A stretch of 6,096 nucleotides of DNA from an uncultured cyanobacterium (GTDB lineage Bacteria; Cyanobacteriota; Cyanobacteriia; Phormidesmidales; Phormidesmidaceae): positions 1 to 6,096 of the forward strand of contig CALHGI010000571.1 of NCBI GenBank assembly GCA_938029995.1. Direction: 5' to 3'. This document shows, in pieces, positions 1-6,096 of this stretch. A model generated the notes under the pieces. It saw only the letters and a program-made list of their open reading frames with translations, had not been told where the DNA came from and did not search any database. Numbering within the stretch: the first letter of the stretch is position 1; the number at the start of each line of letters is the position of its first letter. The translations under genes were made by a program, and so were the position numbers.

Positions 1-72
1 AAGCACTATGCATGGAACCAATCCCCATCTAGACTTGATCCCGTGGCATGTGGGTTTTTCCAAAGGGGCAAC

Positions 73-77
73 AGGAA
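73..77 (+). promoter_or_regulatory. Shine-Dalgarno-like site of glgA
   Basis: AGGAA sits five bases before the ATG at 82 and supports that start over the in-frame GTG at 43. In the remaining 72 bases to the left edge I see no convincing promoter; the glgA promoter may lie outside the window. Confidence 0.45.
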
Positions 78-81
78 CGGG

Positions 82-1509
82 ATGCGAATTTTATTTGTGG
101 CAGCAGAAGCCGCTCCACTAGCAAAAGTGGGCGGTATGGGCGATGTGGTCGGCACACTGCCCAAGATACTGCGGGCCATGGGGCACGATGTGCGAGTGTT
201 AATGCCCTATTACGGCACCATTGGAGACAAGGTGGCGGTCCCGGACGAACCGGTGTGGTGGGGCTATGCCATGTTCAATGCCTTTGCCGTCTACGAAACC
301 ACCCTGCCCAAGTCCGACGTCCCCCTCTATCTATTTGGCCACCCTGCCTTTGATGGCAACGAGATCTACGGTACCCCCGACGAAGACTGGCGGTTTACCT
401 TTTTTGCCAACGGTGCCGCCGAATTTTGTTGGAACCACTGGAAGCCGGACATTCTGCACTGTCATGACTGGCACACCGGCATGCTGCCCGTCTGGATGCA
501 CCAGTCCCCAGAAATTTCCACCATCTTCACCATCCACAACCTGGCCTACCAAGGCCCGTGGCGCTGGAAACTCGAAAAAATTACCTGGTGTCCTTGGTAC
601 ATGCAAGGGGATAGCACCCTGGCCGCCGCCCTGCTCTATGCGGATCGGGTGAATGCCGTTTCCCCCACCTATGCCCAACAGATCCAAACTAAAGAATATG
701 GTGAAAAGCTAGAGGGACTGCTGTCCTACATCAGCGAAAAACTGAGCGGCATCGTAAACGGCATTGACCTAGACGAGTTTAACCCCGCCACCGATGAACA
801 CATTGAACAACCCTACACCACAGAAACCTTAGAGAAACGAGCCCTCAACAAGCAGGCGTTGCAGGAAGAGATGGGTTTGGAAGTGAATGATGGTCGCTTT
901 GTAATTGGCTTAGTCAGTCGCCTGGTGGAGCAAAAGGGCATTGACCTGATTTTGCAAACCATGGATCGCTTTTTGTCCTACACAGATGCCCAACTGGTGC
1001 TGCTCGGGTCAGGTAATCGTGATTATGAAACCCAGCTGTGGGAATTATCCAATCGTTTTCCCGGTCGGGTATCGGTGTACTTGATGTACAGCAGCCAGTT
1101 AGCGCAAAAAATCTATGCTGGGGCAGACGCCTTCCTCATGCCGTCAAAGTTTGAGCCCTGCGGCATCAGCCAGATGATCGCCATGCGCTACGGCTGCGTC
1201 CCCATTGTGCGGCGCACGGGTGGTCTGGTGGATACGGTCACCCACCATGACCCGGTGAATGGTGTGGGTACGGGCTATTGCTTTGACCGCTATGAGCCGT
1301 TGGATTTGTTTACCTGCATGGTGAGGGCCTGGGAAGGATTCCAGTACAAACCCTTCTGGAAGGAATTACAGAAGCGGGCCATGGCAGAAAACTTTAGCTG
1401 GGAAAACTCGGCCCTGGAGTACATCAAGCTTTACAGCGACATCAAAGGTCTACCCCATGAGGGCCAAATTCCCGTTAAGCATGGTGGCACGCTGAAAGTT
1501 AAGCCATAA
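82..1509 (+). CDS. glgA: Glycogen synthase (ADP-glucose:alpha-1,4-glucan glucosyltransferase, GT5)
   Basis: This enzyme transfers glucose from ADP-glucose to the non-reducing end of alpha-1,4-glucan in cytosolic glycogen synthesis. The 475-residue product has the usual length and the two-domain GT-B layout. Visible motifs are the N-terminal KVGGMGDV (K15-V22, the KxGG ADP-glucose/glucan motif), HCHDWHTG (126-133), TIHNLAYQG (150-158), the R280/K285 pair in [12 protein letters not shown] with catalytic-type Glu358 (equivalent to E. coli Glu377), and [10 protein letters not shown] (377-386). The sequence resembles the classic cyanobacterial form (Synechocystis sll1393 type, from memory) rather than the second cyanobacterial paralogue; GlgA1/GlgA2 naming varies between sources. 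I chose the ATG at 82 because MRILFVAAE is the family's usual N-terminus and AGGA lies 5 bases upstream. An in-frame GTG at 43 would add 13 unrelated residues. The gene is intact and ends convergent with the peptidase gene. Confidence 0.97.
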   Translation: MRILFVAAEAAPLAKVGGMGDVVGTLPKILRAMGHDVRVLMPYYGTIGDKVAVPDEPVWWGYAMFNAFAVYETTLPKSDVPLYLFGHPAFDGNEIYGTPDEDWRFTFFANGAAEFCWNHWKPDILHCHDWHTGMLPVWMHQSPEISTIFTIHNLAYQGPWRWKLEKITWCPWYMQGDSTLAAALLYADRVNAVSPTYAQQIQTKEYGEKLEGLLSYISEKLSGIVNGIDLDEFNPATDEHIEQPYTTETLEKRALNKQALQEEMGLEVNDGRFVIGLVSRLVEQKGIDLILQTMDRFLSYTDAQLVLLGSGNRDYETQLWELSNRFPGRVSVYLMYSSQLAQKIYAGADAFLMPSKFEPCGISQMIAMRYGCVPIVRRTGGLVDTVTHHDPVNGVGTGYCFDRYEPLDLFTCMVRAWEGFQYKPFWKELQKRAMAENFSWENSALEYIKLYSDIKGLPHEGQIPVKHGGTLKVKP

Positions 1510-1512
1510 AGC

Positions 1513-1568
1513 CTAAGACGTTAGGGCTAAAACGTTGGGCCTAAGACATTAGGACTAAAACATTTGCC
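1513..1568. repeat. Four-copy 14-bp tandem repeat between glgA and the peptidase gene
   Basis: The core CTAARACRTT occurs four times at exact 14-base spacing: CTAAGACGTT (1513), CTAAAACGTT (1527), CTAAGACATT (1541) and CTAAAACATT (1555). Copies 1 and 3 match best, as do copies 2 and 4, so the array also reads as a doubled 28-bp unit (23 of 28 identical). Two short dyads lie inside: CCTAA-GACG-TTAGG (1512-1525) and CCTAA-GACA-TTAGG (1540-1553). The array fills the gap between two convergent genes and runs into the end of the minus-strand gene, whose TAG stop is the CTA of copy 4. The hairpins could help end transcription from either side, but the stems are only 5 bp and no clear T-run follows, so a terminator role is inference. 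Confidence 0.85.
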
Positions 1569-2817
1569 CGACCGGGTTGGCGTGGGCAAAACTGCCATTT
1601 TCGCAGTGGGTCAGTCTAGTTAAGATGGTTTGTGCTTCGGGGTCATCCCCCTGGAGAATGTCTTGGGCAACGGCAATGTTAATCAGTTCCATGCCCAGCC
1701 GAATCCAGTAGGCACCCCTAACAGATTCAAAATCCACCGGAGGCATCTGCCCTCCATAGGATTGATCCAAATCTAGCTCTAGCTTTTCAGCCAGGGCACG
1801 CACCACGTATTGTCGTTGGGGCTGCGCCTGGGCAATCAAACCCCCTAGGGGTTGGGCAAAAATCTCAGCGATTTGTTCTTCCTTGGCCTGTTGTTGCAAC
1901 CACACTTCCGCTGTTGAAACGGGCCAATCGGTGGTCTCTTCATCGACTTTAGCAAAGGCATGGGCTTCGGCATAGGAGACTTTTCCATCGGTGTCATAAT
2001 CAGCTGAGGCAACAGGTTTACCCGTGCGGTCAACACCACTCAAACCAGCGAAAAAGCTAGAGCTATAGTCACGATAATCCGCCTCATTCACCGCTGGCGT
2101 ACAGCCGACCGATGGTCTCTCGGCAACGGTGGCAAAGAAACCGCAGCGATTGTGTAAAGCGACTGGATTGTCGGGATTGCCTTGTTCATAAATGATATTT
2201 GCAAAGGAGCCTGCGAAGCACTGGGCCATCATGGTGACAAACGGCTGATCGGGGGGCAGCTGATCGAGCCAGCTGGTGAGCTGCTGCACAGAAACCAACT
2301 GCTCCTGCCAGAGGATCATGGCATTGTTGTCTGGGTTCTCTCCGTTATAGGCACCGTGACCCGTGAAATAGAAAAAGGCTGGGCAAGGGGATGATTTTTG
2401 CCCTAACTCTTTGAACCACGTCTGGGCATTATCGAGGGTGGCAGGACCATTGAGGTGATCAATGTCTGGAGGTTTAAACTGCTCTTGACCGACCCGGTTA
2501 ATAAAACGCACGGTGGAAGCCCCATCATTACCATTGGCAAAATATTGGCGCACATGACTGAGGCCAATGCCTAGGTGGCTGAGGGTACGCTGAAAATAGC
2601 GAACATTTTTTTCGAGGGCAATTTCGTTGTAATGGGGGGCACCCCCACCCGCCAGTACTAAAAACTCCATGGGGGACTCCCCAGGCTTAATGGCAAGATC
2701 CATCGGCGCGGGAGAATTTTCAGGGGTGGTTTGTCTGGTCCAGCCCAACCCCAGCCCAATGGCCACCCCCAATAAACTGGTGGTTAAGAGCTGGGTGAAA
2801 AACGGGGGTGCGCGCAT
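1555..2817 (-). CDS. Membrane-anchored caspase/legumain-like (clan CD) cysteine peptidase with an EF-hand loop
   Basis: A predicted cysteine peptidase of 420 residues. It opens with a short basic segment and a hydrophobic stretch (about residues 6-26) that reads as a signal anchor; no lipobox Cys is seen. The main domain starts at EFLVLAGGG (about residue 51). It has the clan CD pattern of hydrophobic strand plus His (FFYFTGHGAYN, His154) and hydrophobic strand plus Cys (MMAQCFAGSF, Cys200), the likely catalytic dyad. Residues 273-284 fit a canonical EF-hand calcium loop: Asp at 1, 3 and 5, Gly at 6, Val at 8, Glu at 12. A late PVSTAEVWL segment recalls the C13-type tail. The Cys context lacks the DxCxSG of metacaspases, so the exact family (C13, C14 or unassigned) is open. 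Start choice: ATG at 2817 puts the anchor near the N-terminus and lies about 26 bases after a -10-like TAGAAT; a GTG at 2853 would add 12 residues. No strong Shine-Dalgarno is visible for either. Substrate is unknown. Confidence 0.8.
   Translation of the reverse strand: MRAPPFFTQLLTTSLLGVAIGLGLGWTRQTTPENSPAPMDLAIKPGESPMEFLVLAGGGAPHYNEIALEKNVRYFQRTLSHLGIGLSHVRQYFANGNDGASTVRFINRVGQEQFKPPDIDHLNGPATLDNAQTWFKELGQKSSPCPAFFYFTGHGAYNGENPDNNAMILWQEQLVSVQQLTSWLDQLPPDQPFVTMMAQCFAGSFANIIYEQGNPDNPVALHNRCGFFATVAERPSVGCTPAVNEADYRDYSSSFFAGLSGVDRTGKPVASADYDTDGKVSYAEAHAFAKVDEETTDWPVSTAEVWLQQQAKEEQIAEIFAQPLGGLIAQAQPQRQYVVRALAEKLELDLDQSYGGQMPPVDFESVRGAYWIRLGMELINIAVAQDILQGDDPEAQTILTRLTHCENGSFAHANPVGQMF
1966..2001 (-). 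other. EF-hand calcium-binding loop inside the peptidase
   Basis: The twelve codons spell DYDTDGKVSYAE, matching the classic loop DxDxDGxVxxxE at every ligand position. It lies 73 residues after the predicted catalytic Cys. The flanking FFAGLSGVD and AHAFAKVDE segments could form the entering and exiting helices. Only one loop is visible; EF-hands usually pair, so pairing may require a dimer or a degenerate partner. Confidence 0.75.
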
Positions 2818-2842
2818 GGAGACTATTGACGTTGCTTCATGT

Positions 2843-2848
2843 ATTCTA
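2843..2848 (-). promoter_or_regulatory. Candidate -10 element of the peptidase gene
   Basis: On the minus strand this reads TAGAAT, one base from TATAAT, with a weak -35-like TAGTCA 17 bases upstream (4 of 6 matches to TTGACA). Transcription would begin near 2836, giving a leader of about 20 bases to the ATG at 2817. The same placement would put the GTG at 2853 upstream of the transcript start, which favours the ATG. Based on sequence pattern only. Confidence 0.3.
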
Positions 2849-2880
2849 GCCACGGGTTTAAGCCATGACTAGAATGGGCC

Positions 2881-2898
2881 TGGGCCAGAATCGGCCCA
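2881..2898. repeat. GC-rich inverted repeat in the divergent spacer
   Basis: TGGGCC (2881-2886) and GGCCCA (2893-2898) are perfect complements around a six-base loop. A second direct TGGGCC at 2875-2880 could pair with the same right arm instead. No T-run follows, so it is not a typical terminator. It would fall in the leader of a TPR-gene transcript that starts near the 2870 box. Confidence 0.5.
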
Positions 2899-2902
2899 CC
2901 GC

Positions 2903-2931
2903 CCTATTCCCAAAGAGCGCTCTAGAATAGG
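2903..2931. repeat. Nested inverted repeat upstream of the TPR gene
   Basis: Outer arms CCTATTC (2903-2909) and GAATAGG (2925-2931) flank a perfect ten-base palindrome AGAGCGCTCT (2914-2923), with spacers of four and one bases. It lies 27-55 bases before the ATG at 2958. It could be an operator dyad or a leader hairpin. The right arm overlaps the third CTAGAAT box. Confidence 0.55.
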
Positions 2932-2957
2932 ACACTTGCCGTTGCGTCTCCGCTGCT

Positions 2958-4028
2958 ATGCATCAACTTGTCACCGCTGCCCTTGACGCCCAGGACTATG
3001 GACGGGCGAAACAACTAATCAAAAAGTGGCGCAAGGCAGCCCCCAAGGACCCCTGGATGCTCCTGGCCATTGGCCGGTTGCAGGAAGGCACCCTACAGTG
3101 GGATGCGGCGGAGAAAACCTATCTAACGTTTTTGAAACGGGTGAATAACCCCAAGCTGATGGGGCAGGCTCGGGCTGGGTTGAAGCGGGTGCAGCAATCA
3201 CGGGAAATCAGCCGCCGGGAAGCCCTGGATGAGGCGAAGGCCGTCCTGGGGAGTGAAGAGCCTGGGGTGTTGGTGATTAGGCCGCCGAAAAATGCACAGC
3301 AGGCGGCGGTGGGGATGGCAGAAGTGCTGAGGATTGATCCCTATATGGCGCGGCTACAGCTGCCGAAAAAGGGGCTACGGCTACAGCGCACCGGCCCCAT
3401 TGGGGAAATGCAGTATTACGGTGAGGCCCTGGAAGCAGCAGGGATACCCACGGTGTGGGCCACCATTGACCAACTCAAGGCGGTACAGGTCTTTCAGATT
3501 AAGCACTTTCAGGCGGTCTCACCCCAACCGGTGGTGGTGTGTCAGAGTCCCACGGGGCAGATGGGGTCTCTCCAGTTTGATTGGTCTGAGGTGACTCAGA
3601 TCGTCCGGGCACAGCTGCCGGTATTTGAGCAGGTGACGGATAAGGACCCACGGGGAAAACCACGGCGGAAGGAGCTGGTGCAGGACTATGTCCAGGTGAT
3701 CGATTTGCATGTCCATGGGCGGAAGATTATTTTGCGGGGGTGCGATCGCACCTATGAATTTCGCAAAAGCGTTGCCCTGGTCCCCGAACAAACCAACCTC
3801 ACCTCCAGCCGCATGCGATGGAACGGCCTGTGGCAAACCATTAGCCAGGGTACTAACTGCCCCACCCTGGAAGACTTTAGCAACTTTGGCCAAGGCGCCC
3901 TGGAAATGATCCCCCTGCTGCCATACATGCCGGTTTATTTAGCCCTAGACCGCCGTAAACCCAGCGATTGGGATACGGCCCTACAAATCTACAGCACCTT
4001 ACTGTTCCTACAGCATCCTGGCGTGTAG
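2958..4028 (+). CDS. TPR-repeat-containing protein of unknown function
   Basis: A 356-residue soluble protein with no signal peptide or membrane segment. The first 80 or so residues read as one to two tetratricopeptide-like helical hairpins (ALDAQDYGRAKQLIKKWRKA, then WMLLAIGRLQ and WDAAEKTYLTFLKR), followed by a charged helix (about 80-97) that may be a linker. The rest is an unrecognised mixed alpha/beta region beginning near GVLVIRPP, with conserved-looking blocks such as IDPYMARLQLP, IPTVWATI and a C-terminal ALQIYSTLLFLQ. TPR modules usually bind partner proteins; the partner here is unknown. I have the impression of a conserved cyanobacterial hypothetical protein but cannot name an orthologue. 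No Shine-Dalgarno precedes the ATG at 2958, which is not rare in cyanobacteria. The stop is 20 bp from the convergent PaO-like gene stop. Confidence 0.85.
   Translation: MHQLVTAALDAQDYGRAKQLIKKWRKAAPKDPWMLLAIGRLQEGTLQWDAAEKTYLTFLKRVNNPKLMGQARAGLKRVQQSREISRREALDEAKAVLGSEEPGVLVIRPPKNAQQAAVGMAEVLRIDPYMARLQLPKKGLRLQRTGPIGEMQYYGEALEAAGIPTVWATIDQLKAVQVFQIKHFQAVSPQPVVVCQSPTGQMGSLQFDWSEVTQIVRAQLPVFEQVTDKDPRGKPRRKELVQDYVQVIDLHVHGRKIILRGCDRTYEFRKSVALVPEQTNLTSSRMRWNGLWQTISQGTNCPTLEDFSNFGQGALEMIPLLPYMPVYLALDRRKPSDWDTALQIYSTLLFLQHPGV
3742..3749. repeat. HIP1 octamer (GCGATCGC)
   Basis: An exact HIP1 core lies inside the TPR gene, spanning its Cys262-Asp263-Arg264 codons, and extends to the palindrome GGTGCGATCGCACC. 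HIP1 is over-represented in many cyanobacterial genomes. I saw only this one exact copy in the window. Confidence 0.8.
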
Positions 4029-4048
4029 GGAAGAAGCAAGAGACGCCC

Positions 4049-5353
4049 TTAAAGAAACCGAGAGGCCAATGCTTGGGCCATGGCAACCGTCCCCATGGCC
4101 AACAAAAAGCTGACCGCAAACACCACCTGCACCTGGCCATCACTCACTAAAGCCAAGGCCACACTCGTTGCCGCACCCACCCAGGCAGCTTGCCGCATCA
4201 TACCCAGCTGTTTATAGGCTCCACCACAGGCTGTACAAGACTGGGTGTGGCGCTCAAACCGGGTGGATAGGCCCAAAGCACCGTGGTCCATAGGGGGCGG
4301 CTTCACCGTAGCAAAGCCCACATACCAAGGTAAGTTTGCCCCAAAGCGATCTAACCAACGGCGATGCTCCATCACAAAGGTGTCACAGGTTTTCAACGGA
4401 AAATAGGCAGCCTGGACCGGCTGTTGTGACTGCTGAAGAAATTGTTCCTGGGCCACGATAAACGATAGATCTTCCTCCAGAATCTTATTTTGCCGCAAAT
4501 GCTCTAACCATCGAGGCTTGAGGGTAAAGGAACGCTTAAAAAAGGTGCCATAGCGTCGCACCAACAGTCGGCTGTGGCCAGGGGCCAAGGGCAAGGCATA
4601 TAAACCCAGCCCCCCCACAACCCCATAGGCTGGATTCGAAAAATCATAATGCACCAGCACGGGCGCATGGAACTTAATATTGCCCCAGGGAGCCTGGGGG
4701 CGATCGGCCCGCCGAAAGCGGCCTTGAATACCCTCCACAGAGGTGGCCAACACCTCCATCTCCAATGGAGCCGCATCATCACGACGAATATTCAGTTCGG
4801 TACCATCGTGGCTAATGTACACATGGGCCGGGTCCAAAAGGTTTTCTACCAAAAACGTATGATCAAAAGGGAGATCGGTAGCCGTATCCACCTGAAACAC
4901 CCCGTCTGTTTCTAACCCTGGGATAGTCGGTGGAGTGGCCGGAGTTGGCGGCACATGACCATCGGCCCAAACCCAGATAATGCCCTGGTGCTCTTGGACG
5001 GGAAATGACTGCGCATGGGCGCGTTCGGGCATGGTGGCCCCCGCTAACAAGTGGGGAATATGGACACAGGTACCCCCGTCCCCAAACTGCCAGCCATGGT
5101 AAAGACATTCCAGACGGCCATCCGTGACCCGACCATCGGAGAGTTTGGCCAGCCGATGGGGACAACGATCGACCACACACACCCATTGCCCCTGATGGTC
5201 ACGAAAGAGCACAAAGGGCTCAGCAAAAATGGAAAACCCATAGGGTTGATCCGGTGGTATATCCACTGCAAAGGCAATGGGATACCAGCAAGTACGCCAG
5301 TTGAGCTGGGAAGCCGAAACAGGCTGCTCGATCGTCTGCGGAGATGCCACCAT
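4049..5353 (-). CDS. Pheophorbide a oxygenase (PaO/Lls1)-like Rieske non-heme iron oxygenase
   Basis: A 434-residue oxygenase of the PaO/TIC55/PTC52 group. The N-terminal Rieske domain ligates a 2Fe-2S cluster through Cys64, His66, Cys83 and His86 (CPHRLAKLSDG and CLYHGW). The catalytic domain has ENLLDPAHVYISH, giving Asp174, His177 and His182 as likely mononuclear iron ligands. A C-terminal CTAC pair (Cys373, Cys376) matches the CxxC of plant family members that has been linked to thioredoxin control. Two hydrophobic segments follow (about 388-403 and 408-430), so the protein is probably membrane-anchored by its C-terminus. Plant PaO opens the chlorophyll ring during breakdown; the substrate of this cyanobacterial homologue cannot be read from sequence. 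The Synechocystis homologue slr1747 carries the Lls1 'cell death suppressor' label, from memory. ATG at 5353 is chosen because the family region (WYPIAF) starts soon after. Downstream of, and codirectional with, the DUF4336 gene. Confidence 0.92.
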   Translation of the reverse strand: MVASPQTIEQPVSASQLNWRTCWYPIAFAVDIPPDQPYGFSIFAEPFVLFRDHQGQWVCVVDRCPHRLAKLSDGRVTDGRLECLYHGWQFGDGGTCVHIPHLLAGATMPERAHAQSFPVQEHQGIIWVWADGHVPPTPATPPTIPGLETDGVFQVDTATDLPFDHTFLVENLLDPAHVYISHDGTELNIRRDDAAPLEMEVLATSVEGIQGRFRRADRPQAPWGNIKFHAPVLVHYDFSNPAYGVVGGLGLYALPLAPGHSRLLVRRYGTFFKRSFTLKPRWLEHLRQNKILEEDLSFIVAQEQFLQQSQQPVQAAYFPLKTCDTFVMEHRRWLDRFGANLPWYVGFATVKPPPMDHGALGLSTRFERHTQSCTACGGAYKQLGMMRQAAWVGAATSVALALVSDGQVQVVFAVSFLLAMGTVAMAQALASRFL

Positions 5354-5405
5354 GGCAGAAATCCCGTGGGTGAAAAGTTCAGATTTAAGGATAAGGGATA
5401 GGGCC
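5354..5405 (-). other. Spacer between the DUF4336 and PaO-like genes
   Basis: The 52-bp gap is short enough for co-transcription. A perfect ten-base palindrome TAGGGCCCTA (5399-5408) includes the stop codon of the upstream gene; no T-run follows, so I do not call a terminator. GGATA and GGGATA repeats sit next to it. On the minus strand GGGA lies 10 bases before the ATG at 5353, a weak ribosome site at best. No clear promoter is visible. Confidence 0.4.
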
Positions 5406-6096
5406 CTAGCTGGGAGGCGGTGTAATCCTCAATCTTTCCAACTGACGGCTAATTTGATTCAGCAAACTAAAGTCTGCTTCAGGTAGCGCCCCGCCTCGTC
5501 CTGCCCGATTATCAGGAGCCAAAAACGCAAATGCGTTACGAAACGTATCGCCATCGGCTGGGATCGGTGCATCTAGGTGACAAGGAATAACAGACTCAAA
5601 GGGCAAAGCCGCCACCGCATCGGCCCAATCTAAAACCGCTTGACTCCCTCGGTTAAAAATGAGCGACTGCAGCACCGGAGCCACCACCAATCGGCCCTGG
5701 GCACTCAACCGCTCAAAGGACTGTTGCCAGGTGGGTTCCCAATCGAACGGATACAGGCCAAAATATGCCCGTTTAGACCGATCGGACGCGGTCTTTCTTT
5801 GCTGAACTACATGCCCCCACTGGGGATCTCTTAGGGCGTCGGGACGAAAGTAAAACGAAAATAGGGCAATGCGCTGCCATCCTTTACGGCGATTCTCCGC
5901 CGTATCGGCGGGGGCATCGGCAGCACTCTCTTTGGCATGGAATAACAACGGATAGCTATCCAACTGCACAATGGCGGGCGGATCGGCGGGGATCGATACG
6001 ACAGAATCGGTTACGAGTAACGTTTTAGACGCGCGATGGAGCAGAGCGACCTCCGAAAACGGACCGATGCCTAAATTGACTGGCCCCAGCACCCGA
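5406..6096 (-). CDS. DUF4336 domain-containing protein (C-terminal part, gene cut by right edge)
   Basis: The visible 229 residues match the C-terminal part of the cyanobacterial DUF4336 family, from memory of its conserved blocks: LGPVNLGIGPFSEVA, TLLVTD (25-30 of the fragment), YPLLFHA (48-54), RRKGWQRI (69-76) and IPCHLDAPI (with Cys172, His173, Asp175). The frame stays open to the window edge; the codon before GTG at 6092 is CGG, and this GTG lies in the middle of a family block, so it is an internal Val and not the start. About 150-170 N-terminal residues should lie beyond the edge. The family may be distantly related to metallo-beta-lactamase-fold hydrolases: TLLVTD resembles the strand ending in a metal-binding Asp, and the CHLD motif could supply another ligand. 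That is inference. It precedes the PaO-like gene by 52 bp on the same strand. The biochemical role is unknown. Confidence 0.88.
   Translation of the reverse strand, partial: RVLGPVNLGIGPFSEVALLHRASKTLLVTDSVVSIPADPPAIVQLDSYPLLFHAKESAADAPADTAENRRKGWQRIALFSFYFRPDALRDPQWGHVVQQRKTASDRSKRAYFGLYPFDWEPTWQQSFERLSAQGRLVVAPVLQSLIFNRGSQAVLDWADAVAALPFESVIPCHLDAPIPADGDTFRNAFAFLAPDNRAGRGGALPEADFSLLNQISRQLERLRITPPPS

Larger units (their letters stand above)
2843..2928. promoter_or_regulatory. Three CTAGAAT boxes in the divergent spacer
   Basis: The heptamer CTAGAAT occurs inverted at 2843-2849 (ATTCTAG) and directly at 2869-2875 and 2922-2928. The last two extend to CTAGAATRGG. The first two form an inverted pair with a 19-base gap. 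The boxes may be binding sites of a shared regulator of the two divergent genes, or the TAGAAT cores may be -10 elements facing each gene. The 2870-2875 copy would serve the TPR gene with a leader of about 75 bases. Confidence 0.4.

Noticed and set aside
43..81. N-terminal extension of glgA from a GTG at 43
   Set aside because: The 13 added residues do not resemble GlgA, and the ATG at 82 begins the family's normal N-terminus with a Shine-Dalgarno-like AGGA in place.
221..652. Open frame of 143 codons in another frame of glgA
   Set aside because: Its translation is rich in Pro, Ser and Thr as in shifted-frame shadows, and it fully overlaps glgA.
331..687. Open frame of 118 codons antisense to glgA
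   Set aside because: It lies wholly within a highly conserved gene, has no recognisable domain, and is expected by chance at this GC content.
2851..2853. GTG at 2853 as the peptidase start
   Set aside because: It adds 12 polar residues before the anchor, has no Shine-Dalgarno, and lies upstream of the candidate -10; not fully excluded.
3519..3893. Open frame of 124 codons antisense to the TPR gene
   Set aside because: No recognisable motif or ribosome site; nested entirely inside the better-supported plus-strand gene.
4027..4050. AGGG...CCCT pairing between the TPR and PaO-like stop codons as a terminator
   Set aside because: Only four base pairs with a long unpaired loop and no T-run; too weak to call.
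4863..5186. Open frame of 107 codons overlapping the Rieske domain
   Set aside because: The same bases encode the conserved 2Fe-2S motifs in another frame; this frame is low-complexity shadow.
6090..6092. GTG at 6092 as the start of the DUF4336 gene
   Set aside because: The codon lies inside a family block, the frame is open upstream to the window edge, and family members extend much further at the N-terminus.

Overview
The window looks like chromosomal DNA of a cyanobacterium. It carries a cyanobacterial-type glycogen synthase, a pheophorbide a oxygenase (PaO/Lls1)-like Rieske enzyme, a DUF4336 protein of the kind conserved in oxygenic phototrophs, and one exact HIP1 octamer (GCGATCGC). Base composition is moderately GC-rich and even across the genes. 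I see no insertion sequence, phage gene, tRNA, rRNA or CRISPR array. The species cannot be named from this alone.

Layout, left to right. glgA (82-1509, +) converges on a gene for a membrane-anchored caspase/legumain-like (clan CD) cysteine peptidase (1555-2817, -). The 45 bp between their stop codons hold four copies of a 14-bp tandem repeat that runs into the peptidase stop codon. The peptidase gene and a TPR-containing gene of unknown function (2958-4028, +) diverge from a 140-bp spacer. That spacer holds three copies of CTAGAAT, a GC-rich hairpin and a nested inverted repeat, so the likely promoters and operators lie there. The TPR gene converges, with only 20 bp between stops, on the PaO-like gene (4049-5353, -). 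Upstream of that and in the same direction is a DUF4336 gene (5406 to beyond 6096, -), cut by the right window edge. These last two may form a transcription unit with a 52-bp spacer.

How the genes fit together. There is no obvious single pathway. glgA makes storage glycogen from ADP-glucose. The PaO-like oxygenase is probably thylakoid- or membrane-bound and has a C-terminal CxxC, which suggests redox control. The peptidase has a His-Cys dyad and, 73 residues after the catalytic Cys, a textbook EF-hand calcium loop. This suggests a calcium-responsive caspase-like enzyme and is the most interesting single observation. I did not find convincing evidence of a wholly new multi-gene system.
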